DNA from: Pseudomonadota bacterium
GTDB lineage: Bacteria; Pseudomonadota; Gammaproteobacteria; Steroidobacterales; Steroidobacteraceae
Direction: 5' to 3'
DNA: 39,760 bases
Assembly: GCA_025360865.1 (NCBI GenBank)
Contig: JANYBG010000250.1
Span: forward strand, 1 to 39,760
Made by a program: the position numbers and the translations under genes. Below, one piece after another: positions 1-9,486 of the stretch; position 1 is the stretch's first letter, and each line of letters begins with the position of its first letter. Under the pieces are notes generated by a model that had not been told where the DNA came from, searched no databases, and saw only the letters and a list, made by a program, of their open reading frames with translations.

Positions 1-930
1 CGTGAACATATGGTGCGCCCAGACGATGAACGACAGGAACGCGATCGACGCCGTGGCGTACACCATCGAATCGTAGCCGAACAGCGGTTTGCGGGAAAAC
101 GTCGGCAAAATCTCGGAAACGATCCCGAACGCCGGCAGAATGAGGATGTAGACCTCGGGGTGGCCGAAGAACCAGAAAATGTGCTGGAACATCACCGGAT
201 CACCGCCGCCGGCGGCATTGAAAAAGCTCGTGTGGAAGAAATGATCGGTCAGCAGCATCGTGACCGCACCCGCCAGCACCGGCATCACCGCGATCAACAG
301 GTAGGCCGTGATCAGCCAGGTCCAGCAGAACAGCGGCATTTTCAACAGCGTCATGCCGGGAGCGCGCATGTTCATGATCGTCACGACGACGTTGATGGCC
401 CCCAGGATCGAGGAGGCGCCCATCATGTGGATCGCGAAGATCAGCATCGGGAAGGAAGCGCCGTTCTGCAGCACCAGCGGCGGGTACATGGTCCAGCCGC
501 CGGCCGGCGCGCCGCCGGGGACGAACAAGGAGGACAGCAGCAGCGTGAAGGCGAAGGGCAGGATCCAGAAGCTGAAATTGTTCAGCCGCGGCAGCGCCAT
601 GTCCGGCGCGCCCACCTGCATCGGGATCATCCAGTTGGCGAGCCCGGTCCAGGCCGGCATCACCGCGCCGAAGATCATCAGCAGCGCGTGCATCGTCGTC
701 ATCGAGTTGAAGAACTGCGGATCGACGAACTGCATGCCTGGCTGGAAGAGCTCCAGGCGGATGATCATCGCCATCGCCCCGCCGATGAAGAACATCGTGC
801 AGGCGAAGATCAGGTACATCGTGCCGATGTCTTTGTGGTTGGTGGCGTAGACCCAGCGACGCCAGCCGTGGGGCTTGTGGTCGTGATCGTCGTGGGCGTG
901 CGTGGCGTCGTGGGCGTGCGGATCGGCCAT
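1..930 (-). CDS. ctaD: Cytochrome c oxidase subunit I, 3' end beyond the window
   Basis: Catalytic heme-copper subunit of the aa3-type terminal oxidase: it reduces O2 to water and pumps protons in the inner membrane. Only the first 310 codons, read from the ATG at 930, are inside the window (the family is about 530 residues). The translation shows NHKDIGT near the start, [14 protein letters not shown] with a heme a ligand His, PPLVLQNG, and [16 protein letters not shown], which carries the CuB histidine and the Tyr that is cross-linked to it. The CuB His pair (AHHMFT) lies at the window edge. The N-terminus is unusually His/Asp-rich ([21 protein letters not shown]). The gene lies 32 bases downstream of subunit II on the same strand, the usual order. 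Family assignment is certain; completeness cannot be judged. Confidence 0.96.
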   Translation of the reverse strand, partial: MADPHAHDATHAHDDHDHKPHGWRRWVYATNHKDIGTMYLIFACTMFFIGGAMAMIIRLELFQPGMQFVDPQFFNSMTTMHALLMIFGAVMPAWTGLANWMIPMQVGAPDMALPRLNNFSFWILPFAFTLLLSSLFVPGGAPAGGWTMYPPLVLQNGASFPMLIFAIHMMGASSILGAINVVVTIMNMRAPGMTLLKMPLFCWTWLITAYLLIAVMPVLAGAVTMLLTDHFFHTSFFNAAGGGDPVMFQHIFWFFGHPEVYILILPAFGIVSEILPTFSRKPLFGYDSMVYATASIAFLSFIVWAHHMFT

Positions 931-962
931 GGGCGGATTCTCTTTAAATGAACTCGTGGGTG

Positions 963-1841
963 TCAGGGAGCGCTGGGCGCGGCGGCGGCATCGCCGGGCG
1001 TCGGTGTGGGGGCGGACGCCTGATTCTCCTGCGCCGCCGTGGCTTTCAGCCAGGCCGCGTAGCCCTCCTTGGAGCGCACGTCGACGACGATCGGCATGAA
1101 GCCGTGGTCGCGACCGCAGAGCTCGGCGCACTGACCGCGGTACAGGCCCGGCTTGTCGACGTCGACCTTGAACCACGCCTCATTGACGAAGCCTGGAATC
1201 GCATCCTTCTTCACGCCGAAGGCCGGCACCCACCAAGCGTGGATGACATCGGCGCCGGTGATCAGCAGGCGCACCTTGGTGCCCACGGGAACCACCAGCG
1301 GGTAGTCGACGTTGAGCAGGTAGTTGTCCACGGTGTTGGGGTCGATGTTGGAGCCCAGCTGCCGCGCGGCGTTGCTCGCGTGATCGAGGTGCGAGTAGAA
1401 GGCGACCCCGTCGTCCAGGTAGTCGTACTGCCAGCCCCACTGGAAGCCGGTCACCTTGATGGTGAGTTCGGTCTTGCTGGTGTCCTCGATGGCCACCAGC
1501 GTTCTGGCGGCGGGCACCGCCATCGCGACCAGGATGATCACCGGCACCGCCGTCCAGATTATCTCCACCTTGGTGTTGTGCAGCAGCGTGACGTCCGGGA
1601 TCGCGCCCTTGGACTTACGGAACTTCACCAGCGAGTAAATCATCACGCCGAAAACCACCACCGCGATGATCACGCAGACCCAGAAGATCAGCATGTGCAG
1701 CCCGTAGATGTTGCGGCTCATCTCGGTGACCCCGGGGGTCATGTTGAGCTCCGCCCAGCCGGACTTCGCGTGCGCGGCCAGCGACACGCAGGCGGCCGTG
1801 GCGAGCAGGGCGAGTGTGGAAAGTCGTGCGCGAATCATCAT
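963..1841 (-). CDS. ctaC: Cytochrome c oxidase subunit II
   Basis: CuA subunit that accepts electrons from cytochrome c and passes them to heme a of subunit I. The 292-residue product has an N-terminal signal sequence (about residues 1-25, ending AAHAK). Two transmembrane helices follow (about 48-72 and 93-112), then a periplasmic cupredoxin domain. CuA ligands are visible: H201 in DVIHAWWVP, and C238, E240, C242, H246 and M249 in [15 protein letters not shown]. The C-terminal tail is Ala/Pro-rich with no heme c CXXCH motif, so it is not the caa3 fusion type. Two ATGs stand in tandem at 1841 and 1838; either could be the start. The gene sits between the DUF2244 gene and ctaD on the same strand. 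Confidence 0.97.
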   Translation of the reverse strand: MMIRARLSTLALLATAACVSLAAHAKSGWAELNMTPGVTEMSRNIYGLHMLIFWVCVIIAVVVFGVMIYSLVKFRKSKGAIPDVTLLHNTKVEIIWTAVPVIILVAMAVPAARTLVAIEDTSKTELTIKVTGFQWGWQYDYLDDGVAFYSHLDHASNAARQLGSNIDPNTVDNYLLNVDYPLVVPVGTKVRLLITGADVIHAWWVPAFGVKKDAIPGFVNEAWFKVDVDKPGLYRGQCAELCGRDHGFMPIVVDVRSKEGYAAWLKATAAQENQASAPTPTPGDAAAAPSAP

Positions 1842-1920
1842 TAACGTGCCTTACAGCGTGGCCGGCGGACCACGCGACTTCAAAAAAGTAAGCGAACCTA
1901 CAGCCGCCCCCGCCGCCAGC

Positions 1921-2397
1921 CTATGGCCAAGAGGGCGATTCGTTGACATGGCCTATGAGTCGCTGCAACCGCAGCGCCAGTCCACGTCGCTCCTCTTCCG
2001 TGAGAAAGCTGCCCAGCTCACATTGTCGTCCGTGCGACTCGATGGTGAGCCGACTCGGATGCAAGCGTGCTGCGGGGCGGCGCAGTTTAACCTGCGCCCA
2101 ATGCCGCGGGAACACGACCTGCGCGTGGTGACCCCGATGCCGGGTCTCGACGCTCACGTCGGACTCGGTGACGGTGATGCGCTGCAGCTGGAAACGCCGT
2201 CGCAGCGAGCCGCGCAGCGCCCATCCCAGGAACGCGAGTTCCGCGCCCGCGAACGGGAGCACGGGCCAGAACCCGCGCCCCGTCAGGTAGAGGGCGATCC
2301 CGGCTGGGGCGATGCAGGCCAGCCCGAAGAACACGCGCGCCTGCCGCACGGTCAGTGAGCAGTTGGGCCGGATCTCGATGCGCAGCGGGCTATCCAC
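1921..2397 (-). CDS. DUF2244 family membrane protein
   Basis: Small membrane protein of unknown function, 158 residues, with a predicted GTG start at 2397. Near the N-terminus RIEIRPNCSLT leads into two hydrophobic segments (about residues 24-42 and 43-62, containing FFGLACIAPAGIALYL and AGAELAFLGWAL). A soluble beta-rich domain follows, rich in Arg/His, with the phrase HWAQVKLRRP and ending in LTEEERRGLALRLQRLI. This matches the DUF2244 pattern. The family is commonly found beside cytochrome oxidase genes, as here directly upstream of ctaC, so a link to oxidase assembly is a guess from context only. About 30 bases separate it from bioD upstream. No ATG offers a better start, and the ribosome-binding site is weak. 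Confidence 0.8.
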   Translation of the reverse strand: MDSPLRIEIRPNCSLTVRQARVFFGLACIAPAGIALYLTGRGFWPVLPFAGAELAFLGWALRGSLRRRFQLQRITVTESDVSVETRHRGHHAQVVFPRHWAQVKLRRPAARLHPSRLTIESHGRQCELGSFLTEEERRGLALRLQRLIGHVNESPSWP

Positions 2398-2427
2398 TAT
2401 CCGCGTGATGGTAGCGCGAGGGGGCGT

Positions 2428-4005
<1,578 letters not shown>

Positions 4006-4013
<8 letters not shown>

Positions 4014-4788
4014 GCACGAACTCCCGCACCAGGCTCCCGAAACGCTTCGGGTGGGAGAGGAAGGGTACGTGGGCGGCCTGCTTGAATTCCACGTAGCGGC
4101 CGCCGACCAGGGCGGCCAGCGCCCGCGAGGCGCCGGGGCTGATGATGCGGTCGTGAGTGCCGCCGATGACCAGCGTCGGCACGCGCACTTGCGTGACCGC
4201 GGCGCGCAGGTCACCGTTCTTGAGCCGCTCGAGTCCATTGGCGAGCGCGTCCGGGTGCGCGGCCCCGTGCGTGCGCTGCTTCGCGCGCAGGACCTGCAGA
4301 ACGCGCGCGGCGGTGCGCGGGGGCATGCCACGCACCTGCAGGTTCATGAATTCATCGATCGTGTTGATGCGGGCGAGTTCCAGGCGCTTTTCCAGCCGCC
4401 GCAGCAGCGCCGCCGCGGTGCCGAAAGGCCAGCCGGGCGCGGCCAGGAAGCGTGGCGAGCTATTCACGAGCACCAGCTTCTGTATCGCCCCGGGCATCGC
4501 CGCGGCGAGGTCCAGCGCGAAGTGGCCGCCGAGCGACCAGCCCAGCAGTGAGTAGCGCTCGGTGATGGGCGCGAGCGTCTCGTGTACGCGCCAGGTATGC
4601 GCCGCGGGGGTGCCGGCCCGCGGGTCCCAGTCGCTCTTGCCATGGCCGGGGAGGTCGAGGCTGATGACGCGGAATTCGTCCGAGAGGGCATTCGTGAGCT
4701 GGTCCCACACGCCAAGGTTCGCCGCCCAGCCGTGCAGGAGCACCAGGTCCGGTCCGCGCCCCGCGATCCGCGTGTGCAGCGGCGTCAC
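4006..4788 (-). CDS. bioH: Pimeloyl-ACP methyl ester carboxylesterase
   Basis: Alpha/beta hydrolase that removes the BioC-added methyl group from pimeloyl-ACP methyl ester and so ends chain building. The GTG at 4788 overlaps the bioF stop by four bases (GTGA). It gives 260 residues, close to the roughly 256 of E. coli BioH; an in-frame ATG at 4815 would add nine residues. From the GTG, the oxyanion region is LVLLHGWAANLGVW, the nucleophile S85 lies in GWSLGG, the acid is D213 in GGTHDR, and H240 is in AAHVPFLSHP. These spacings track the E. coli triad. Lying inside the bio cluster supports BioH rather than a generic esterase. Confidence 0.94.
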
Positions 4789-5969
4789 GGGTGGACCTCG
4801 CGGGTTGGCGCACACGCGAGGGCTAGCTGCTCCACAAGCGCATCCACCTGCGCCTCGGTGTGGGTGGCGCAGAGCGTGACACGCAGGCGCGCACCCCCCG
4901 GGGGCACCGTGGGGGGACGGATGGCCACGACCAGGAAACCCGCCGCCTCGAGACGCGCCTGCGCGGCGACAGCGGCCGCGGCGCTGCGCAGCGGCACCGG
5001 CTGGATGGGGGTCGGCGAATCCGTGAGCGGCACGCCCGCGGCGAGCGCGCCGGCGCGAAAGCGCGCGGTCAGTTCATGCACGCGCGCGCGTCGCCAGCCT
5101 TCCGCGCGCGCCAGCGCCAGCGCGGCCCGCGTGGCCGCGGCGACCGGCTGTGGGAGCGCGGTCGTGTAGATATACGAGCGCGCCTTCTGGATGAGGAACT
5201 CCACCAGCTGCGAATCACCGGCCACGAAGGCGCCGAAGGAACCGAAGGCCTTGCCCAGGGTACCCACCAGCACCGGGGCGGCCCGCGCGTCCAGGCCGAA
5301 ATGCTCGAGCGAGCCCCCACCGGTGGCACCGAGGACGCCAAGCCCGTGCGCGTCATCGACGACGAGCCACGCCCCGTGCGCCGCGGCGACCCGCGCGAGC
5401 CGCGGCAGCGGCGCGAGATCCCCGTCCATGCTGAACACGCCATCGGTGGCGAGAATCGCCGCCGCTTCCCCGTCGGCCGCGAGCATGCGCTGCGCGGCCT
5501 CCGCATCGCCGTGGACATAGCGCTTGACCTGGGCGCCGGACAGACGCGCGCCATCGATCAGCGAGGCGTGGGACAGCCGGTCGAGCAGCGCCCGCTCGCC
5601 CCGCCCGGCGAGGCTCGTCATGACCGCGAGGTTCGCCGCGTAGCCGCTGGTGAACAGCAGCGCCTGCTCGCGCCCGGTGAACGCGGCGAGTTCCTCCTCG
5701 AGCTTCTCGTGCTCGAAGCCGTGGCCACTGACCAGGTGCGAGGCGGCGCTGCCGGCGCCGGCCACCGCCGCGGAAGCGGCCATCGCCTGCGCGAGCGCCG
5801 GATGGCGCGCGAGTCCCAGGTAGTCGTTGCTGCTGAAATCCACGAGCTCGCGTCCCGCGACGCGCAGTCGCGCGCGGTTTCCCGCGGATACGAAGGATTC
5901 CACCGTGAGGCGCCGGCGGCGCAGCTGGGCCTGTTCCAGCCGCGCGAGTTCTTCTCCGAGTGAGCGCAC
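4785..5969 (-). CDS. bioF: 8-amino-7-oxononanoate synthase
   Basis: PLP enzyme joining pimeloyl-ACP and L-alanine to give 8-amino-7-oxononanoate in biotin synthesis. Motifs in order: FSSNDYLGLARHP, SGHGFEHEKLE, FTSGYAANLAVM, DRLSHASLIDG, VVDDAHGLGVLG, and TLGKAFGSFGAFVAG with the Schiff-base lysine at residue 240. The start is uncertain. The GTG at 5969 has an AGCAGG ribosome site six bases upstream and aligns with the N-terminus of E. coli BioF. A TTG at 5996, five bases after the bioB stop, would add nine residues but lacks a visible ribosome site. The 394-residue length is normal. The 3' end overlaps bioH by four bases. Confidence 0.95.
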   Translation of the reverse strand: MRSLGEELARLEQAQLRRRRLTVESFVSAGNRARLRVAGRELVDFSSNDYLGLARHPALAQAMAASAAVAGAGSAASHLVSGHGFEHEKLEEELAAFTGREQALLFTSGYAANLAVMTSLAGRGERALLDRLSHASLIDGARLSGAQVKRYVHGDAEAAQRMLAADGEAAAILATDGVFSMDGDLAPLPRLARVAAAHGAWLVVDDAHGLGVLGATGGGSLEHFGLDARAAPVLVGTLGKAFGSFGAFVAGDSQLVEFLIQKARSYIYTTALPQPVAAATRAALALARAEGWRRARVHELTARFRAGALAAGVPLTDSPTPIQPVPLRSAAAAVAAQARLEAAGFLVVAIRPPTVPPGGARLRVTLCATHTEAQVDALVEQLALACAPTREVHP

Positions 5970-6001
5970 GCCGCGCCTGCTGACCGGCGTCTGCAACGAG
6001 T

Positions 6002-7033
6002 TCAGTGCGCCGCGGCCGCCGCGGGTTCACCGCGCGCCGGGGCCGCCGCGATGGCCGGTTGCCCCGCCCGGGGGATCTCCGGGACAAGTCCGAGGCGCGC
6101 GAACAGCGTCCGGTCGCGTTCCACGTCCGGGTTGCCGGTCGTCAGCAGCTTCTCGCCGTAGAAGATCGAGTTCGCGCCGGCCATGAAACACAGCGCCTGC
6201 AGCTCATCACTCATCTCCTCACGCCCCGCGGACAGGCGCACGTGGGAGGCGGGCATCAGTATCCGTGCCACGGCGACGATGCGCACGAAGTCGAACGGGT
6301 CGACCGCCGCGGCATCGGCAAGCGGGGTGCCGGCGACTTTCACGAGCTGGTTGATGGGCACGCTTTCGGGATGCTGGGGCAGGTTCGCGAGGGTGCGCAG
6401 CAGCTGCGCGCGGTCACCCGCGGACTCGCCCATGCCGATGATGCCGCCGCAGCACACCTTCAGACCGGCCTCGCGCACCGCCGCGAGCGTTTTCAGACGA
6501 TCCTCGTAGGTGCGCGTGCTGATGATCGAGCCGTAGAACTCCGCGGACGTGTCGAGGTTGTGGTTGTAGTAGTCCAGGCCCGCGGCCTTGAGTTCCCCGG
6601 CCTGGTCCGGTGTGAGCATGCCCAAGGTGGCGCAGCTCTCGAGGCCGAGCGCACGCACCTCCCCGATCATCCGCGCGATCACCTTGAGCTCGCGCGCCTT
6701 GGGCGAGCGGTAGGCGGCGCCCATGCAGAAGCGTGTAGCCCCCGCGGCCTTGGCGCGCACGGCGGCCTCGCGCACGGCCTCGACCTGCATCAGCGCCTCG
6801 GCCTCGACGCCGGTGTCATAGCGCACGCTCTGCGGGCAGTAGGCGCAGTCCTCCGGACAGGCTCCCGTCTTGATCGACAAGAGCGTGCTCATCTGCACGG
6901 TGTTGGGATCGTGATGTGTCCGGTGCGCCCGCTGTGCCGCGAGCAGCAGGTCGATGAAGGGCAGCGCGAGCAACGCCTGCACCTCACCCTGGGACCAGTC
7001 ATGTCGCGTGGGGGTGGGGATCGTTGGGGTCAT
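6002..7033 (-). CDS. bioB: Biotin synthase
   Basis: Radical SAM enzyme that inserts sulfur into dethiobiotin, the last step of the pathway. The 343-residue product has the [4Fe-4S]-SAM triad C59-x3-C63-x2-C66 in [14 protein letters not shown]. It also has [34 protein letters not shown]-type spacing ([10 protein letters not shown]) and RLSAGREEM, all BioB signatures. The ATG at 7033 follows a good GGAAGG ribosome site. The C-terminal tail after EIPRAGQP is Ala-rich and probably disordered. It is the first gene of bioBFHCD. A perfect TTGACA hexamer lies about 60 bases upstream. I see no BirA-type or BioR-type palindrome. Confidence 0.97.
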   Translation of the reverse strand: MTPTIPTPTRHDWSQGEVQALLALPFIDLLLAAQRAHRTHHDPNTVQMSTLLSIKTGACPEDCAYCPQSVRYDTGVEAEALMQVEAVREAAVRAKAAGATRFCMGAAYRSPKARELKVIARMIGEVRALGLESCATLGMLTPDQAGELKAAGLDYYNHNLDTSAEFYGSIISTRTYEDRLKTLAAVREAGLKVCCGGIIGMGESAGDRAQLLRTLANLPQHPESVPINQLVKVAGTPLADAAAVDPFDFVRIVAVARILMPASHVRLSAGREEMSDELQALCFMAGANSIFYGEKLLTTGNPDVERDRTLFARLGLVPEIPRAGQPAIAAAPARGEPAAAAAH

Positions 7034-7066
7034 CGGACACCTTCCAGGGGCGTGGGCTGTGGCGCG

Positions 7067-7096
7067 ACCATGCCCGAGCTCGCCAAGTCATGTCAA
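7067..7096 (-). promoter_or_regulatory. Candidate sigma70 promoter of the bioBFHCD operon
   Basis: On the minus strand a perfect -35 hexamer TTGACA occupies 7096-7091. The best -10 at 18 bases is CATGGT (7072-7067), a weak match. It lies in the short gap between ubiA and bioB. The -35 is clear, the -10 is not. Confidence 0.3.
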
Positions 7097-7142
7097 CGTA
7101 ATGGCTTCCCGAAAGTCGACAATGCCCGGGGCCAGCGCCGGC

Positions 7143-8072
7143 TCAGGCGCCATAGACGTGTTGCAGCAGGATCCCGACGAAGATCACCAGGCCGACGTAC
7201 TGGTTGTTGAGGAACGCGCGCAGGCAGCCAGCCGGCTCGCGCTTCCTGATCAGCCACTGGTGCCACAGGCATAGGACGCCCGCCCCCGTGACACCGGCGT
7301 AGTACCAGGTACCGTACTCCATGTTGCGGCCCACCAGGACGAGGGCGTACAGCATCATCGCCTGCATGACACCGATCAGGAACTTGTCCATGTCGGCGAA
7401 AAGGATGGCGCTGGATTTGATCCCGATCTTCAGATCGTCCTCACGGTCCACCATGGCGTAGATGGTGTCGTAGACCGCGGCCCAGATGACCGCGGCGATG
7501 TAGAGCACCCAGGCCACGCGCGGCAGCACGCCCCTCTGCGCGGCGAAACCCATCAGCACGCTCCAGCCGCCGAAGGAGATCCCCAGGTACAGTTGCGGCA
7601 TCGGGAAGAAGCGCTTCAGGAACGGGTAGGACACCGTGAGCGCGGCGCCGACGCAGGCGAGCTTGATGGTCAGTGGATCAAGACGCGTCACCAGGAACAG
7701 CGCGATGAGGAGCAGCGCCACGAACAGTACCAGCGCCTCGAGCGGGGAGACGCGACGCGCGGCCAGCGGTCGGTCGCGCGTGCGGCGGATGTGCGGGTCT
7801 ATGTCGCGGTCCGCGTAGTCGTTGATGACGCAGCCTGCGGCGCGCATCACGAACACCCCCAGCACGAACACGATCAACACTTGCGGGTGGGGCCGGCCGG
7901 CGCCGGCGATCCACAGCGCCCACAGCGCGGGCCAGAGCAGGAGCCATGTGCCGACCGGGCGGTCCAGGCGCATCAGGCGCGTGTACTCGGTGACGCGCCG
8001 CACGAGACGGTGCGACAGCGGCGCATCACTCGAGCGCGGCCCTGCGGGGATATCGGGGGTTATTGCGGCCAT
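7143..8072 (-). CDS. ubiA: 4-hydroxybenzoate polyprenyltransferase
   Basis: Integral membrane prenyltransferase that attaches the polyprenyl tail to 4-hydroxybenzoate, the first membrane step of ubiquinone synthesis. The ATG at 8072 gives 309 residues starting MAAITPDIP; the open frame upstream is non-conserved. The first Asp-rich motif NDYADRDID is at residues 84-92, and the second (DTIYAMVDREDD) lies near 202-213, followed by KIGIKSSAILF. About eight hydrophobic helices surround them, as in the UbiA superfamily. RLDRPVGTWLLLWP near the N-terminus is typical of the ubiquinone branch rather than the heme O or chlorophyll branches. No ubiC lies next to it. The downstream gene on the same strand is bioB. 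Confidence 0.95.
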   Translation of the reverse strand: MAAITPDIPAGPRSSDAPLSHRLVRRVTEYTRLMRLDRPVGTWLLLWPALWALWIAGAGRPHPQVLIVFVLGVFVMRAAGCVINDYADRDIDPHIRRTRDRPLAARRVSPLEALVLFVALLLIALFLVTRLDPLTIKLACVGAALTVSYPFLKRFFPMPQLYLGISFGGWSVLMGFAAQRGVLPRVAWVLYIAAVIWAAVYDTIYAMVDREDDLKIGIKSSAILFADMDKFLIGVMQAMMLYALVLVGRNMEYGTWYYAGVTGAGVLCLWHQWLIRKREPAGCLRAFLNNQYVGLVIFVGILLQHVYGA

Positions 8073-8124
8073 TTCATGCCAGGGCAAGCCAAGGCGCGGA
8101 ACGGTATCACAAGTGGCCGCCAGC

Positions 8125-9386
8125 CTAGGCAGGCGCGCGCGCGCGCTGAGGCCGCGCGCCGTGCACGGCATACCAGGCGATGTAGGCGTAGCACAGGACC
8201 GGCACGATGAACGCCGGCTGCACGCCCACGAGGTCGGCGAGTCTGCCCATGAGCAGGGGGATCACCGCCCCGCCGAAGATCGCCATCACGAGCAGGCTTG
8301 AGGCCTTGCTGGTCTCGGATCCCAGCCCCTCGATTCCGAAGGTGAACAGCGTCGGGAACATGACCGAGTTGAAGAGGCCGATCGCCACCACGCTCCACAT
8401 CGCCACGGACCCCAAGCTCGACATCGTTGTGACCAGCAGGCCGATCGCGATCAGCGCAACAGGCACAGGAGCGTGTGCGGCGACACGCGGCGCATGAGCG
8501 CCGAGCCCAGGAACCGTCCGACCATCGCGCCACCCCAGTAATAGGAGACGTACTTCGTCGCCGTCACCGCATCGAGCCCCCCGATACGCGGATCCTCGAG
8601 GTAGTTGATGAGGAAACTCGAGATGCCGACCTCGGCCCCGACGTAGAGGAAGATCGCGACGACGCCCAGCCGAACGTGGGGGTGACGCAGTACCTGGGTG
8701 AGGGTGTGCGCCGCGGCGTCGTTGCGCGCCTCCGTCAGCGGCGGCAGCCGCAGCAGATAGACCAGGCCCGCCAGCGCCAGCAGCCCCGCGGCGACGCCGA
8801 GATAGGGTCCCTGCACCGAACCGGCCTGCGCGATGCGATAGGCCTGCGCCTGCGGCGGGGCCAGCTGCGCGATCTGCGCAGCCCCCAGCACACCGACCGA
8901 AAGGATCAACGGCCCGATCAGGGCGGGAGCGAGCGTCGTCCCGAGCGAGTTGAGCGCCTGCGCCAGGGTCAGGCGGCTGGAAGCGAAGCGCGGATCCCCG
9001 ATGAGGCTGATGTAGGGATTGGCGGCGACCTGCAGCAGCGTGATGCCGGTGGCGAGCACGCACAGGGCGAGCAGGAACAGGGGATACGAGGGCACCTTCG
9101 CCGCGGGGTAGAACGCCAGCGCGCCGACACCTGCCACCAGCAGGCCGATGACGATGCTCGCCTTGTAGCCGAAGCGGGCGACCACTCGCCCCGCGGGCAG
9201 GGACATGACGAAGTAGGTGCTGAAGAATGCGAACTGGACCAGCATGGAGCGCGCGAAACCCATCTCGAACACCGCCTTCAGGTGCGGGATGAGCACATCG
9301 TTGAGGCTGGTGAGGGCGCCCCAGGTGAAGAAGATTGTGCTCAGCACCGCGACGGCGGTCGTTGAGGAAAGGTCGCGGTTGCTCAT
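8125..9386 (-). pseudogene. FucP/GluP-type MFS sugar permease, frameshifted
   Basis: Major facilitator protein of the fucose/glucose-galactose permease type. It is intact from the ATG at 9386 (MSNRDLSSTT, with a GGAG ribosome site) to about 8455, then continues in another frame to 8125. The first part contains FFTWGALTSLNDVLIPHLK, QVAANPYISLIGDP and NSLGTTLAPALIGPL, all family hallmarks. The second part resumes with VALIAIGLLVTTMSSLG and FNSVMFPTLFTFGIEGLG, also hallmarks. The first frame stops at 8451-8453, after HTLLCLLR. One missing base near 8453-8470 would restore a 420-residue, 12-helix protein of normal length. The lesion is therefore recent, or is a sequencing error. It is divergent from the GH92 mannosidase, which suggests it imported the released sugar. 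Confidence 0.88.
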
Positions 9387-9486
9387 GGTCGGGAAGCTCC
9401 GGCGGCGGCCGCGGCATGACTGCCCGCCGCCAGTGTTGCGGCACAATAGCCCATCTGGCCGTCGACCAGAACCGATGGAGCAGGCG

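Noticed and set aside
4014-4331. An N-terminal extension of BioC
   Set aside because: The extra 106 codons are a shadow of bioH; a GTG at 4013 gives normal BioC length and an overlap with the bioH stop.
7034-7142. BirA or BioR operator upstream of bioB
   Set aside because: Neither the TTGTAAACC/GGTTTACAA palindrome nor a TTAT..ATAA BioR site is present; only a -35-like hexamer was found.
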